The notes under the pieces are model-generated. The model was not told the DNA's origin, did no database searches, and saw only the letters and a list, made by a program, of their open reading frames with translations. Of a stretch of 64,000 nt of DNA, positions 23,365 to 36,265 are shown piece after piece. Location of the stretch: positions 33,903,795-33,967,794 of the forward strand of contig NC_092670.1 of assembly GCF_964355755.1 (NCBI RefSeq), given 5' to 3'. Every line of letters begins with the position of its first letter. Position 1 is the first letter of the stretch. The DNA comes from Antedon mediterranea (lineage: Eukaryota; Echinodermata; Crinoidea; Comatulida; Antedonidae). Both the position numbers and the translations under genes were made by a program.

Positions 23365-23580
23365 CACTGTACTGATAAAGCATCTTACTACCATGTTGGA
23401 CTCTTATCTCCGTATGAGTTTACCAAATTCTGGATATCATTTAAAAATGGATTAATCGGTGTTGGCTTGGTAGACGAGGATCCATTCATGGAATGGCAGG
23501 ATCCAGATCCACTGGAGGTGAACTACATTGGATTCACAACTGGGTATGGAAGCGGAGGATTATTTAAATGTTGTCATTAA
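23365..23580 (+). pseudogene. Gene A FAMeT-domain exon, 3' part
   Basis: The frame resumes directly after the duplicated GATGCCAG: HCTDKASYYHVGLLSP, then FTKFWISFKNGLIGVG, then WQDPDPLEVNYIGFTTGYGS and a final FKCCH before TAA (23578-23580). These are the expected second-half FAMeT motifs (FWISW-like, W.DP.PL.VNYIG.STG.GS). The domain ends the protein, so this was the terminal exon. No further frame breaks are present in this half. Confidence 0.85.
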
Positions 23581-23856
23581 AGCAGGTGATTTTAACAATG
23601 TGTGCCTAATACAACTACAAATCGACAGTGTCCATGTTTAGTCTTGTTCAGACTGTATTTCTTGATCATTCTGCTGCCGAGAGAGAGCTAAACGAATGCT
23701 TTTTTCACTAGCCCAAAAGCATAAAGTTAAACCATAGATAAACAACTTAAATATTGTTGGATATGCAAAACATTTACAGAAAACCAAAGTTCCATCAAGC
23801 CTATACAAGCGTATAATGCCAACAATTGGGACACCGTGTCCAGTCATTATTATTAG
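23581..23856. other. Gene A 3' flank, paralogous to 60885-61110
   Basis: Landmarks such as 'aaagttccatcaagcct' and 'gggacaccgtgtccagtcat' recur in the same order at 60885-61110. This is the 3' flank of the tandemly duplicated gene unit. The small minus-strand open frame here is not conserved in the second copy. Confidence 0.75.
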
Positions 23857-25713
23857 GGACTTTACGAAACACGACGGGAAGCCACACGACGGTGCTCATG
23901 AATAATTTATGCATGAGCTTTAACAAAGTGGGCGGAGTTTAGCGTAAAATTTCGTCGGCTTAAAATTTTTGAGGACAAAAGTTGCCATTTTCCCGTTTAC
24001 GAAGAAATAGAAATAATGTATAACCTTAAATCTATATATAAATTTAGGTAAGGGCAAAATTCGGTAAATCTCGGTTTATTTCTAGAATTTTTACTCGATG
24101 GTATATAAAGTTGGTTCATACTTTCGGTACTGATTTTAACCATCTGATGTAACCCTGTTTACTAATTAAATTGAGTTAGGTAATTAGTTATTGACGATTA
24201 AAACGAATTTAGGTTCAACGATTTGCCCCAAATAGGGGTGTTTTCCGATCGTGGTATACACCGTCTAATGGATGTCCATCTTGAAAAATACCCGCCACAA
24301 AAATACGAGGAGGCTTCGCATTTTCCTATCTCCTCCTACGATAATTGTTTTTAATAGCTGAAAACTGGTTGAACAGCTAGAGTACATCATCATAATGTTG
24401 AAGACAGGCCGATTTTCTTAACAAAATACTATTTTGATAGATTTAATATACGATTATACAAATGTATTGATTTGCGATGAATTGAACATTCCAATCTCTG
24501 TTTCACAAGTGTCTATTCCCTCAGGCGTCGTAAACGGATAATGAGCTAGCGTTTTCACTCGCCGTATATTATGTACAAATCTTTATTATTGCAGTTAAAC
24601 CACCCACATCATCACCTTTCCCTCACTGGCATGAGTAGCGTTGTAAAACCAGTAGAGAATAGGCCTACGGTACATCACATGCCTTAAACGCAGAACAACT
24701 TTGGTGGGTAGGGTAGGAACCAACTTAAGTATGAATTGGCTCTAAGAAACAATTGAAAACCATTAGGCCTACTAATTAAGTTGAGTTAGATAATTTAATA
24801 TTTATGACGATTAAATCGAATTTATGATTTTCCCCGAATAGAGGTGGTTTTCACAAATTGTTTTACATTATATTATAAACATATACACGTCGTAGTGATG
24901 TATCGTTACATGTGCTGTACTATTTCAATCGACTAGGACGGTGATAGTTTCAACAAAGTATTACATCGCAATGTTTTACTGTGTTTAGTGGTATATTATT
25001 TGTAAAACATGAAAGCAATTAATATTTCGTTACTAAATGGATAAAGAATATATTTTAACATTGTTCCTCTTTGCACCCATCCTCTTCCCCATCCCTCAAC
25101 CCTAATGTTACATACAAAACACAAATTAAGTTTGTTTAAATTTGACTTAAACAATTGGTCTTATTTTGTGACAAGTTTCTCTTTCGGAAGTAATAGGGTG
25201 CTAATTTTAGTTGAGTACATAAATCACAGTGTCTATTTATTCGTTCCTGTAAACGACATGTATTATTGTCCTGCGGTACGTACATTTGAAATCGCCAGTT
25301 TTTTAACGCTGAAATTATTATGTATTCGAGAACCATCTGTGGGCACGACCTAGATGGTACGCGAGCGAAGCGAGCGTACCATCTAGTAGTTCAAATTACA
25401 CTTACCTGGAATTTTCAAAACTCTAAATAATATTTTAACTTCTAATTTAATTGTTTAATAAATATCATTTTTATTGGGTTAAATTGGCTGTGTTAAAAGC
25501 GGCGTTTAAAAGGCTATGGCTATGCTGTATCACCAGAGAGCCAAGCGATTCAGAAGGGCCCCGCGCCGCGAGACAGGGAGGGGAGGAAGAGAGATAGCCT
25601 ACTCTGCCGGTGGTTTTCGTCATCTTGGCGCAAGTGTGCGTAACTAATAAAACTACTATGTCGACTGTATAATGATCGTCGTCCTCCCCTAACCGTCGTG
25701 TTTTGTAAAGTTC
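23857..25713. mobile_element. Short TIR element carrying Helitron copy 2
   Basis: Left end GGACTTTACGAAACACGACG and right end (inverse) GAACTTTACAAAACACGACG form a TIR of about 20 bp. Comparison with the uninterrupted paralogous site near 61106-61140 confirms an insertion here. The element without the Helitron is about 500 bp and non-coding. Confidence 0.8.
24031..25386 (+). mobile_element. Non-autonomous Helitron, copy 2
   Basis: It starts TCTATATATAAATTTAGG after an A and ends with the hairpin GGTACGCGAGCG...CGAGCGTACC and CTAG before a T. It is a close copy of 21702-23143 in the opposite orientation, so the two form a 1.4-kb inverted pair around the FAMeT 3' exon. It carries no Rep/helicase. 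Confidence 0.8.
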
Positions 25714-26023
25714 ATATTGACATTTAGAGAACAGTGGTTGGACAGACAGATAGGAATGGATATGCTTTCATCACAATAAGGTTGTTGCAGACTCCAACAT
25801 ACAGAAAATAATGTGTTATGTCTTACGGTTAAAACATTGATCGCCGGACGGACAAGCAGTCAGGCAGACTGATGATTAAAATATTTTAGTCAAGTTTAAA
25901 ACCATTATTTATCCAGTTAAAAATAACAGTTAAAAAAGAAACAAACAGACAAACTCTATTCCTTGATTTCCAACTTTCAAAAATAAAAACCAGTTTTTAA
26001 AGTCTAAGATTTCTTAAAATGTT

Positions 26024-29000
26024 TAGTCCAGTAAAAATATGGTTGAACCTAGAACAAATTGCAACAGAATTTTGTTTTAAACATTCTAATTAGCATATTT
26101 AAATTTTCATATGACGTCATATGGTAGTTGTGACGTCATAAATTATGTTATAAATGCTTAAATGACATTATACTATGAGAACAATTTAGAAACTGCTGAA
26201 AAACCAGTTTCCTAACATTTTCCTTGTTGAAATGAACATAATTTCCAAAGTTTACCAAAATCGGACGTCAGGAAGCATAAATTCCAAATGGCCGCTATTT
26301 ACTATATCATTTTGAAGCCCTATTATCTCCTTAATGGTTGGTTTTAGACCACCAAAGTGCATTGCGAGTAGATATAAATGTGACATAAAACTTCCCGATT
26401 AGCACATTTAAATTACCATATGACGTCATATATTATGCTATAACTGCTTAAATGACATTATCCCATGCTAAAAAATGTAGAAACTGCAGGAAAACAATTA
26501 TCTAACAATTTCCTGTTGAAATGAACATGATATCCTAAGTTCAACAAAATCAGACTTCAAGAAGGGGGTCAATTAGCATAAATTGAAAATGGCTGTTATT
26601 TACTATACCATTTTGAATCCCTGTATCTCCTTAACAGTTGGGTTTAGACAGCCTATGTGCATTACGAGTAGATATATATATGTAAAAATCGTTGAAATTT
26701 ATCATTAAGTTTCCATTTACAAAATCTTATGAAAATAGTTATTCTACAGAACCGTATGAAAGGTGATCATCAACTGTATTTCCGAAACTGATTTGTACTC
26801 ACGCGCACATCTTGTTTTGTGTTTCCTAAAACTACATCTTTTAGAACTTCATCTTTTTAAATTGGTAAAGGAATAAAAAAATATTGTAATGAGGCGATTG
26901 TCTGTGGGTCAGGCTATTCAAACCCATCATTTCCACAAACTCATCTCAATTCCCCAACTGGGATACATAAAATGATAAATGTCATACTGTAGTTTTCGGT
27001 ATAGTCAGCATCTCCATTCTGCTCTTTTAAAGTTGCTATTTCATTGCCAGAAATTGCATCTGTTTGGTGTCGATCATTTATGAGACAACAACTTTTTATG
27101 ATGTTTTATATAATGTTTATCTTTTGAATGCTGTTTCCAAGATTCAATGAGCATATAACAAGGACATGTACTTCATCCTAGTGTCAACTAGGATGAAGAA
27201 CCATTAGTTAAAGATACACATCAACGGAATCCAAAAGAGGTTGTTAAGGTAATAAAGTAATTTTCAAACCACTAGTAATTACAGTATTTAATGTTTCGAC
27301 AACAGACAGTATTCAACTTCCTTGACAGAAAATGTCAAAAAATGTAATAGTAATTTTGAATGCAGATGGGGATCTATTAAATATATTATATTGCCATAAT
27401 TAAAAAAAGCGATTGCGTTTTAAGACAGACGAAGCAAAAAATAGTGGAATAATTGGTACTTAAAGAAAACATCTTAAAATGGACCTGAAATGGAATTTCG
27501 ATTTTCAAGAAATTCACACATGTTATTTAAATGTATCAAATTAACACAAACCCATACAAATAAAAACAAAATGTATAGTATTTTGAGTAAAAACGAAATT
27601 TTAAGATACCATGGTAAATTAGCGAAAATTACTCACGCCATTGCAATATTCTATTTCAACGGCCGTCGGAAGCCTCTATATTCACGACGTCACATATACA
27701 CACGATAATATCGAGAGCGTGTATGCCGCCCGATAGTCAGTGAATGATCGACGGCCTGGAAAGATACGCGAAGCGTTGACACTAATACTAATTTATTCAA
27801 TATCTAATGTTGTTGAAATATAGGTCCCTAAAATGTACTTCGTTTGTTCTAAAACCCGAATTTAGAAGGCCTACCTCCCAAACCTTTACTAGGCCTAGGC
27901 CCCCAATCCAGTGCGCGGAGTCGATCCACCACCCACATCATGCGGCGAGGCTCCGTTTCATGTGCATCCAAGGACCAAAGCGATATCAACAACTTGCTGC
28001 GCTCATTGTCAAGCCAAAGTAAAATATGAATAAAATTCGTTTTCGAACTGCCTGATTCGTGACAAATAAATTATCATCTCATATTACTAATTTAATTTTG
28101 CTAAACTAAAAACTAAAGAAACTAACACATTTTAGCAGTATAAATTACGAACGATACAAAATACACGAACGGAAAATATGGATACGCATCATTGCGCACG
28201 GAGCTGTATCCCGGACAACGTTGCCAGGCCAACTTCGGTATTGCCAGAAAAAAACCGTTGATTTTAAGATTTTAAATCGTCATTTACTCCATGAATAACC
28301 GTTTATACGGTAATAATTTTATCTAAAAAAATTCTAAATACGTTTCTGCAAATGCACAAGCATTTTTTAGAAAATACTCCATAGATTTCAAGAGTTATAG
28401 CCAAAAAACTGCAAATTGTCCATTGGAGGGATAGGAATATATTCGCAAAGTGACGTCACCCGCGAATTTTTTTGATTTTCAAATGGGGCTTTCCCCAAAA
28501 GGGCCAATTTATATTTTGTAACAATATACATTCTAGCAACACCTAATAGCCCCCAAAACATCATTCTAAAATGAAAAAAATCGAAAATCCATTTCAGGTC
28601 CATTTTAAGGAGCAAATTTGCAACATCTTTGTAATGCTCTGCACTTGCAAAGAAACAGGCGGATGCATTATATTCGAAGCAAGAACTGTTCAGTCCAAAA
28701 TTTAAAAAGACATCAGAAAAGCCAATGAAGTAGACATGCTGTGCCTACATGTATGGTGGAAGTATTTTGACGGCGCCAACATTACATTTTCTATGTATGT
28801 AATTTGGATGGGAAACTTACTGTGATCCAACTTCATATTTAGGATGGAGTCATTACAGAATTAAGAATCCTGTTTCTTTAAATATATGAGATATATATGC
28901 AGTTATAAAAAGTTGCAGTTGCAGAAAATTAACTGGAATGTTCTATTGCATGTTGTGAAGGGTTGCCGAATAACTTCTGATACCCATGATCTTAACCTGG

Positions 29001-29731
29001 ATGTGGTAAATGTTGTACTATTTTCATGAGATTAAAAACATTTTTTCCTTTCGTTTTCTATATTTTTCCCTTAGAATAATGCCAATTGAGCATTATTGTG
29101 ACATAATATGACGTCATATGTCTTATGACATCATAGGTACGTTATATGGCAATTTAAATATGCTAATTCGAAAGTTTAATATCACATTTATATCTACTCG
29201 CAATGCACTTAGGTGGTCTAAAACCAAGCGTTAAGGAGATATAGAGCTTCAAAATGGTATGCCATTTTAAATGTATGCTAATTAACCCACTTTCCGACGT
29301 CCGTTTTTGGTCAACTTTGGAAATAATGTTCATTTCAACAAGGATAATGTCAAAAAACATGTTTTCTTGCAGTTCCTAAATTGGTCGCATAGTATAATGT
29401 CATTAAAACAGTTATAACTTAATATATGACGTCATAACTACCATAGGCACGTCATATAGAAATTTAAATATGCTAATTAGAATGTTTGATATCACATTTA
29501 CATCTACTCGTAATGCACTTACGGTGGTCTAAATCCAACCGTTAGAGAGATATAAGGCTTCAAAATAGCAATGGCGGCCATTTTGAATTTATGCTAATTA
29601 ACCCACTTCCTGATGTCCAATTTTAGTAAACTTTGGATATGATATTCATTTGAACCATATTTACCAGACAAAAAAAAATTCTGCAATTTGTTCTAGGTTC
29701 ACCCTATTTTTGACTTATCTTTACTGGACTA
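26024..29731. mobile_element. 3.7-kb long-TIR (foldback-like) element
   Basis: The ends are TAGTCCAGTAAA at 26024 and its inverse TTTACTGGACTA at 29731. Each terminal arm is about 650-700 bp and contains two tandem units of about 310 bp. These are marked by 'tatgacgtcata', 'cgagtagatataaatgtgac' and 'gaaatgaacat', inverted on the right. The paralogous site near 61550-61580 lacks it. A 3-bp GTT target duplication is possible. No transposase is seen. A second TIR element is nested at 27473-28608. Confidence 0.75.
27473..28608. mobile_element. Nested TIR element
   Basis: The ends CTTAAAATGGACCTGAAATG (left) and CATTTCAGGTCCATTTTAAG (right) are inverse copies extending about 30 bp, including TTTTCGATTTT. 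The interior shows no coding signal; small open frames near 27490 and 28388 fall on the TIRs. A TTAA target is possible but merges with the TIR. Confidence 0.6.
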
Positions 29732-32700
29732 GTTCTACTGTTGTCAGTACGTTAGTGGTTAAATTGTGTTACGTTGGTGTTTAATAAGTGATTGTAGTCC
29801 GGCAGCCAAATGCCTATTTTTCCATAACCTTGCAATGTTTTCTATAGTTATTTTTTATGGATTTTGATTCTCGATACCATCAGAATGAAGATTTTTTTTA
29901 CTGGACGGCGGTCAGAATTTGTATAATTAGCATAAACAAAATGGCCGCTATTTTCATAAAACATGACGTAGTGAGATAATTTTGTTGTCAAATTGTTCAA
30001 ATGTATATGTTTATTAGCTCTAACAGAAATTGTTTTGTAAAATTGACCGGAAACACAATTTTAACAATTTTGACATTTGACCTCTTTTCGCTATATCATA
30101 TAACGGCAGGTCGGAGAGCATTAAAATTTAGGAGAAAATTGTTCCCAATATATACATTTATATTCAGTTTAACAGATGATATTGCTTGGAAATGTGGTTA
30201 TTGACTTTTGACATAATTTAATAATGTTATTTTATATTATAAATAATATAACCTCCTTGGCGGAGGTAATAACATAAATTAATACATATTTGTCGTAGGG
30301 TGCCAATTTTTGTGTCAAATTGTTCACAATATTTATGTTTAAACTTGCCATAATGCAACGTTTTTTCAAAAAGTGATTGAAAATTGCCATTGCCATCAAT
30401 TGTTGTGTAATTTTAACCTTTGACATGTTTTTCTCATCTAAATAACGACATGGCATAGATATTTCTAAGCCTGAGGCCGCTGATAGCATTCTTTACAGAC
30501 GCCATGCTAAAAAAAAGTCCTTATACGATGACGTCATACACGTACCAGCACCCCATTGGCTGATTATAACGTAATGCAATTTTACCGTACCTTTAAACGG
30601 AAGTTAGGATACGGTACCGTATCTTTAGCCACGGTTTATAAATAAATACCTAGATTTCTTTTTATGTAGGCAAGGCCTAGCCTAGTGGTGGCCTAGGCCT
30701 TATCTAGTAGTCTAGACTAGCCGTGATTGTTTACCCATATATACGCCTCAAGATGCTCTAGCTGATTGCTCTAGCTATGCCAGGCCTCATTATACACATT
30801 ATAACACATTTTATATATAATTCATATCCAAGTTTAATCAAATGCTATATAATAAAGTACATTCTATATTGCAGTTTGATATATATATTTACATTTACTC
30901 CTACCAGGAAGTAAAGAATAAGAATTAAATCTTTACTCCATGGGCCTATAGGCCCTAGCCTATGCTATGCCGGACAAAAAATAACAGCCATTTAATTTTT
31001 AATATCTAGAGATGTATATAATAGGCCTAGTATAATGTTCGTATATTGGGTACGAGTTTGTTTGGTTACGGGTGAGCCAGTATGCCTCCCCCCACCCCAT
31101 ACAGGTCAACCCCGTCCTATACCCATACCAACTCGTACTCATGGCAGCTGACGCGTATCCAATTAATGCTATGTAAAACATAATGCTATGTAAAACATTT
31201 ATTTTATTATTTCTTAAATGGGACCCTCTGCCCACTTCACGGCATTTTTCTCGCTCTTCTGTGGTCGATCTATAAATCCTATGAGAGACCTAAGGATTTC
31301 GTATTCTAGATAACAATTTTTTAAAACAAAACATTTACAAATGTTTTGTTTTAGAAAATTAAAATTGGTTAGTGTGATTAAGGTTATATCTGTACGTATG
31401 TTTCCAAACCAATCACAGTAGGCATACAGTTCTGTATTTTAATTTAAAACATTTATATTTCCTGATGGTTGTAGCTGTGCTTTCAGATATAGAAGATATT
31501 GCATGCATTTTTCCCACCCTCGTACCTCCTAGAATGTTATACTATAAATGCTGTATGAAAATATCAGAATGGTATTTCCATGGATTGGCTGGCTATGTAT
31601 AGTTTCGATACGTCACCACTGACTCTACTACTAGCGCTCGTTTCGTTTTGAAAGTTAGTAGACGCAAGGCAAACTTAACCATGAACAAACGAAAAGTACA
31701 TTGTCTATTACTGTATTTTTATTCCCACAAGAAGTAGACAACGATGAGTATATAGATCATGATTACACGTTGTAGCTACTACACTTAAGATTTGCCTAAC
31801 AATAGGCCTACCTAGGCCTATCAACGTCGGCAAATCATAGGGTTTACTAGTAAGCCTAGAAGTAGTTTCACGTAGGCTGAGACAACAACTACCGGTAGTT
31901 GATGTAGGGCTACTACTGGTCATAACATGCTACTTTAAAGCTCAGGTACAGGCATGAATTTTAAATATAATATCCGGTTAATTGTACATAAATCAAATAT
32001 TTGTAACAGAAATCAAGACGAAAAAACATGAATTTCCCTTAATATGGTCAAATACAAAATTTGGCAAAATTCTGCCATAAAAAACAGGAAGACTTTTTTT
32101 CAGTAGTTGGGTAGTTTAATCTAATGCAATAACATTCCTGGTGACTCCCTAGTAGGTGAAAAAAGATGGATATACGGTGGATAATTTTTGCTATAGCATG
32201 AAAATCAAAATCTGAATAAAAATACCCGAAATGTAAAATTCAAGTTATATTACCTCTATTTAGTCATCTGATAACATTTTTTACCACACCGTTTATTTTT
32301 GATAGCTTTTTAAAATGCCTCTCTATTTACAACATTTGTGTAAAAAAGAATAGATATTTTACTGTGTAATTTGAACTATCCCCCCACTGATAAGAAAGTG
32401 CTTATTTTCAACAAGCTCGTGTAACACAAATAAAATCCCAAAAATGATGAAACATAGGGGAAACTATATATCGATAATTATTGGAATGTATGATCAATAG
32501 AAATGTTTTGCCCATACCTGGCCTTTAAGGTCATAAAACATTAGCGTAGATCAATAGCGGCAGATTTCGAACATGGCAAATTTAATGTTTTTAAACCAAA
32601 ACCTACTACAATTTACAAACAATTTGTATTTGATCTTGTAATTACATTTATTAATAATCTTGTAATATTTCTAGGAGACCGTTTAATTTGAATTCGGAAA

Positions 32701-32990
32701 ATTTATATAAATTCGCATAAAGTTTTGTTAGTCGCCATAGCAGCCAGCACTAAAAATATAAAATATTAATCATGCCACCAAGATAAGAGCGTGCAAAAGC
32801 ATAGCCAACAAGGTTAAAGTTTGTTGAGCATATGCAGTAAATAATATATAACGCACGCGACCCTTTCGTTGTTAACGACGGTTAATACACTGTGTTTATG
32901 TAGCATTATGGGCGGTCCGCTTTCTGTCGGCTGGAGTTATGGAAGCTTTGATCTCAAACTGATGCATATCCTTCTATTTGTTAATCCATG
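29732..32990. other. Intergenic region before gene B, partly paralogous to 61570-62645
   Basis: It starts with 'gtcagtacgttagtggtta', shared with 61572. About 30000-30480 holds two diverged copies of an old repeat ('cattttgacctttgac'-like words) around 'aacctccttggcggaggt', a terminus seen in other invertebrate MITEs. The rest is AT-rich with no coding frame. Confidence 0.45.
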
Positions 32991-32994
32991 CAAC

Positions 32995-33165
32995 GTTACT
33001 GGTCGACTGTAGCCTACTTTCCAACATTTCAACTTAAATATCGTCACGCTAGTCGTCGACAAAACATTCGCTATACAATTTCATGTAGTAGGTCTACTGA
33101 GCAACAGCCGGTTTAGAGGACCAATCCAGACCTTCTATATATAGGCCTAGTGTTTTGCTAAATAG
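32995..33165 (+). promoter_or_regulatory. Gene B promoter with TATA box
   Basis: Blocks shared with the gene C promoter are TTGGTCGACTGTA-like, CGTCACGCTA, GTCGACAAAACATTC and a 30-bp-plus block ending GCAACAGCCGGTTTAGAGGA. A TATA box (CTATATATAG, 33135-33144) follows. The start site is probably near 33165. The spacing block-TATA-leader is the same in both paralogues, which argues for selection or recent duplication. Confidence 0.65.
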
Positions 33166-33380
33166 GCCTACATCAATTATTGTTTTTCAATTTTCTACGT
33201 ACGCTTCTTCGTGGCGTTCTTTTTGAGAATTTATTTCGTTTATGGTATTTATTATGATATTTATACTGTTTCCTTATGTAATTTGTTTTTTAATGCGTTC
33301 AGTAAGAATCGAAGTTTTTGAAAACCATGCGTATAATTATATATAACTCTTTTTTTTCTGTGTATCCGAAGTCAATTGCA

Positions 33381-33459
33381 ATGATTTTATTGAATAACAT
33401 CGCACATATGTTCTGTTTGTTGGTGGTAATCAGAGCCGACGAAACTACTTATTATTCTG
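33381..33459 (+). CDS. Gene B exon 1: signal peptide of a secreted FTP-PAN lectin
   Basis: Start ATG at 33381 gives MILLNNIAHMFCLLVVIRA, a classic signal peptide, then DETTYYS and a phase-1 donor TCTG|GTAAGT. This start was chosen because homology with the gene C exon is continuous here; an upstream in-frame ATG at 33318 is not conserved. Relative to gene C, about 190 bp of extra leader lies between the TATA region and the ATG. The predicted complete protein (exons at 33381, 52847, 53343, 53787, 55241) has 263 residues: secreted, fucolectin domain plus PAN/Apple domain, likely a carbohydrate-binding extracellular or innate-immune protein (inference). Confidence 0.75.
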
Positions 33460-34539
33460 GTAAGTTTTGTATTTTTATTTTTCCACAGTGTCATTCATGT
33501 TACTGTATGGGGTTTTGTTTTCTCTTTCGTGGGGGGAACCCACTTTTATTTTATATTGTACGATCTTTCAATTTTACATGTAGGCCTAGAATCAAAATGT
33601 ACGAGTATAATATAGCAGATCTATAAGCCTAATATAGTTTACAATTTGTTCTCTCTTATAATGTATTATATGATAAAAAGAAGTTAAACTAAATTAAAAC
33701 GTCAATATTAAGATGTTCGTTTGAATATTTTCAGTACAAAAAATAATAGTAATAATAAACAATTAATACGTGTAATTTTAATAACAAATTTTCGTTCACG
33801 TTACCCCATTTATTTACTCGGGGCACACCTCGAGTGACTTTCTCATCTTCTCCTCTTCCATCTGGACACTATTGAGCCAACCAAGTCATACTACGGTAGT
33901 TATTTACGCGTCGTCTGACGGCTCTGAAACGTGGCATGCAAATACTAGGGTAATAGGTGAACAAAGCTATATAATAGAGAAAAAATGTTCGCAGGGATGC
34001 AGAATTATGACGTCATAAACCTGGTACCAATCGAAAAAAGTAATTTATAAAGTACTACTACTCTCTTATTCGTTGTAGTATGGAGCTGGAATTTGGCATG
34101 AATATACTACAGTGACATTTCCTCAAAGCTATAGAACCCGATTTTTATTTCAACCCTGATGCAGCTATATGACGTCTCGAAGATGGTACCTTGGTGCCAC
34201 GATTTTCGTCGTAACATACCCGTGTTTGGTGTCATTTCAAAGTTCTTGATTTGGAGAAAAAGAATATACAGTAAATCCCGGAAATAGCAACAAAATAGCC
34301 GCACAGCACAGCTCAAACAAGGATGAATGTTTTTACATTACAGAAACAATTTAAAAAAAAAATTAAAATGTTTAATGTTATCCAGGGAATATGTCTCTTA
34401 TCTTTCTTATCTTAAGACTATATTTTTTCGCCGATAACAATGTTTCTCTCTCTTTTTTGCCGCTTCTTAAAAATGTATAGCTTATTGTCAGCTTTCGAAA
34501 AATACATTTTCAGGTATCAATAACTGAATTAACTTAAAG

Positions 34540-36265
34540 TTCTTTAGTCAGAATCAAAAGTAGAGCTGTCGAATTCCATTATTCATATTAGGCCCTACAT
34601 TCTGAGTATTTTCATTATTAACAATAAAGGGTGTGTATCATAAAATGTCTAGTAATTATGGATTTTGGTCAACCAACGACGACTTAATGTCGAGCAAAGA
34701 TGACAATAAATTCGAGTGCCGTTTTAGGCCTATCCTAGTTTTCCATATTATTCAGAAATAAAACTACAACGTGACTGATTGTTTGTATAAGGATAGTGAA
34801 AAGAAAATATTAGGACGTTATTAGGCATCAAGTCCCTAGGCCTGTGTGTGCTAGGCCTACTGACAGTCAGTCACATCCCGGCCAGCAGTGACTGTAACAT
34901 GCATTAGCTTCGAGGCCTACAAGCACCTACTTTTCGCCACACCGCTCGCGAATTCAGCGCGCTGTGTAAATGAGACAAGTCACGCGGTTTCCGCTTACAA
35001 TTATCGCTTAACGTTACCGCTCGTCTGTGTAAATTGGCCTTAAGGATGTACAATAAAAGGTTAAATTCTTGTCACGTAACTATCTTTTTGAAATAACATA
35101 GCCTAATGCAACTTCGATAATACATACTTTTAATAAATTTACATTTTGTCTATTTTTATGTATTATTTATTTATTTAAAGAAATTATTTGTTATGAAAAG
35201 CGACTTTCTTTAGCTTATACCCGTTTTCAAGTGGCGTGCATAACTTTAGTTTTGCTGGTATTAAAAATCATTTGGTTATCAGCCCATGTATTGAGGTGAT
35301 CAAGATCATCTTGTAATGCCACTCCATCACATGCAGAATTAATTGGTTGGTAAACCAGGGCATCATCGGCAAAAAACACAATGAGATTTTAACAATAGCA
35401 GCAATTCATTAACAGCAAGGCCATATACATGAGTGCAGTCGCGATCGACCAACCAACCGACAAAACAATATAAAAAAGCAGCAAATGTTAACAGAAATGT
35501 ATTTACATGATATAAATATATAAAAGAGGTAGCACAAAAAAATACAATACAATAGTATAGCAATAAAACAAACTTTAATGCCATTAACAAATTTACTTTG
35601 CGGGTCTTCGTATGTGTTTTCGTCCTTTCTATTTGTCTTCTTTTTCTTCCATTTTTCTTCTTTTTTTTCCTTTTTCTTTTCTTCTTATCTTGGTCTTCTC
35701 CTTATATTGGTCTTCTTTCGCGTTTTTTACAAAGGGTAATTATTATATTTACTCAATTTCATCAACAACAACAATAAGGGTACGAGGTTTGAAAAGATAG
35801 CGCCGACATGTAGTGGTTTTTCGATTACCCTTGACGCGAAACTCATTACACATACTGTTAAAATGTGCTTTTCAACTACGTTTCATTATAAACACTTTCT
35901 TTCTTCTACAACCATTAGAAAAAGTGTTTATATTTCGATTAACTTACTTAAACGTTTATATTACTGTATAACAATTGCATCTGAATGACGAATGTGCTCT
36001 ATCTCTAAAACCCACGACTATCATTAATCTAAAGAGGTGTATTTGTCCTCATTTCATTATAGTTTAATCGATATAATGAGCAGTCAATGTTGCAAAAAAT
36101 GCATGGTTGTTGGGGGTGATAGCCCGTTAATTGCTGCTGCAAACATTAAATGTAATAATGAGAACATTTGAGTATCTGTAGTGAGAATAAATTATTGTTT
36201 CCAGTATCATATGCGACGTCTGTATTATTATATATGATTAAGGTTAACTTTCGTCGTCGATAGGC
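34540..36265. repeat. Left arm of a large inverted repeat
   Basis: This is the inverse of 36910-38954 plus 41804-41857 plus 43796-44125. Landmarks include 'gtagagctgtcgaattccat', 'cgcgaattcagcgcgctg', 'gtcacgcggtttccgctta' and 'atcatcttgtaatgccactc'. The arm contains a small LINE reverse-transcriptase fragment. About 650 bp of spacer (36266-36909) separates the arms. Confidence 0.85.
35225..35390 (-). pseudogene. LINE reverse transcriptase fragment (FADD motif)
   Basis: Minus-strand reading gives FADDALVYQPINSACDGVAL, then QDDLDHLNTWADNQMIFN. This is the catalytic FADD box and following region of an L2/CR1-type reverse transcriptase. It is short and isolated. It has a mirror copy at 38375-38560 in the other arm of the inverted repeat. 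Confidence 0.75.

Noticed and set aside
33318-33380. Upstream in-frame start for gene B exon 1
   Set aside because: The added residues are not conserved in gene C, and the downstream ATG gives a textbook signal peptide in both paralogues.
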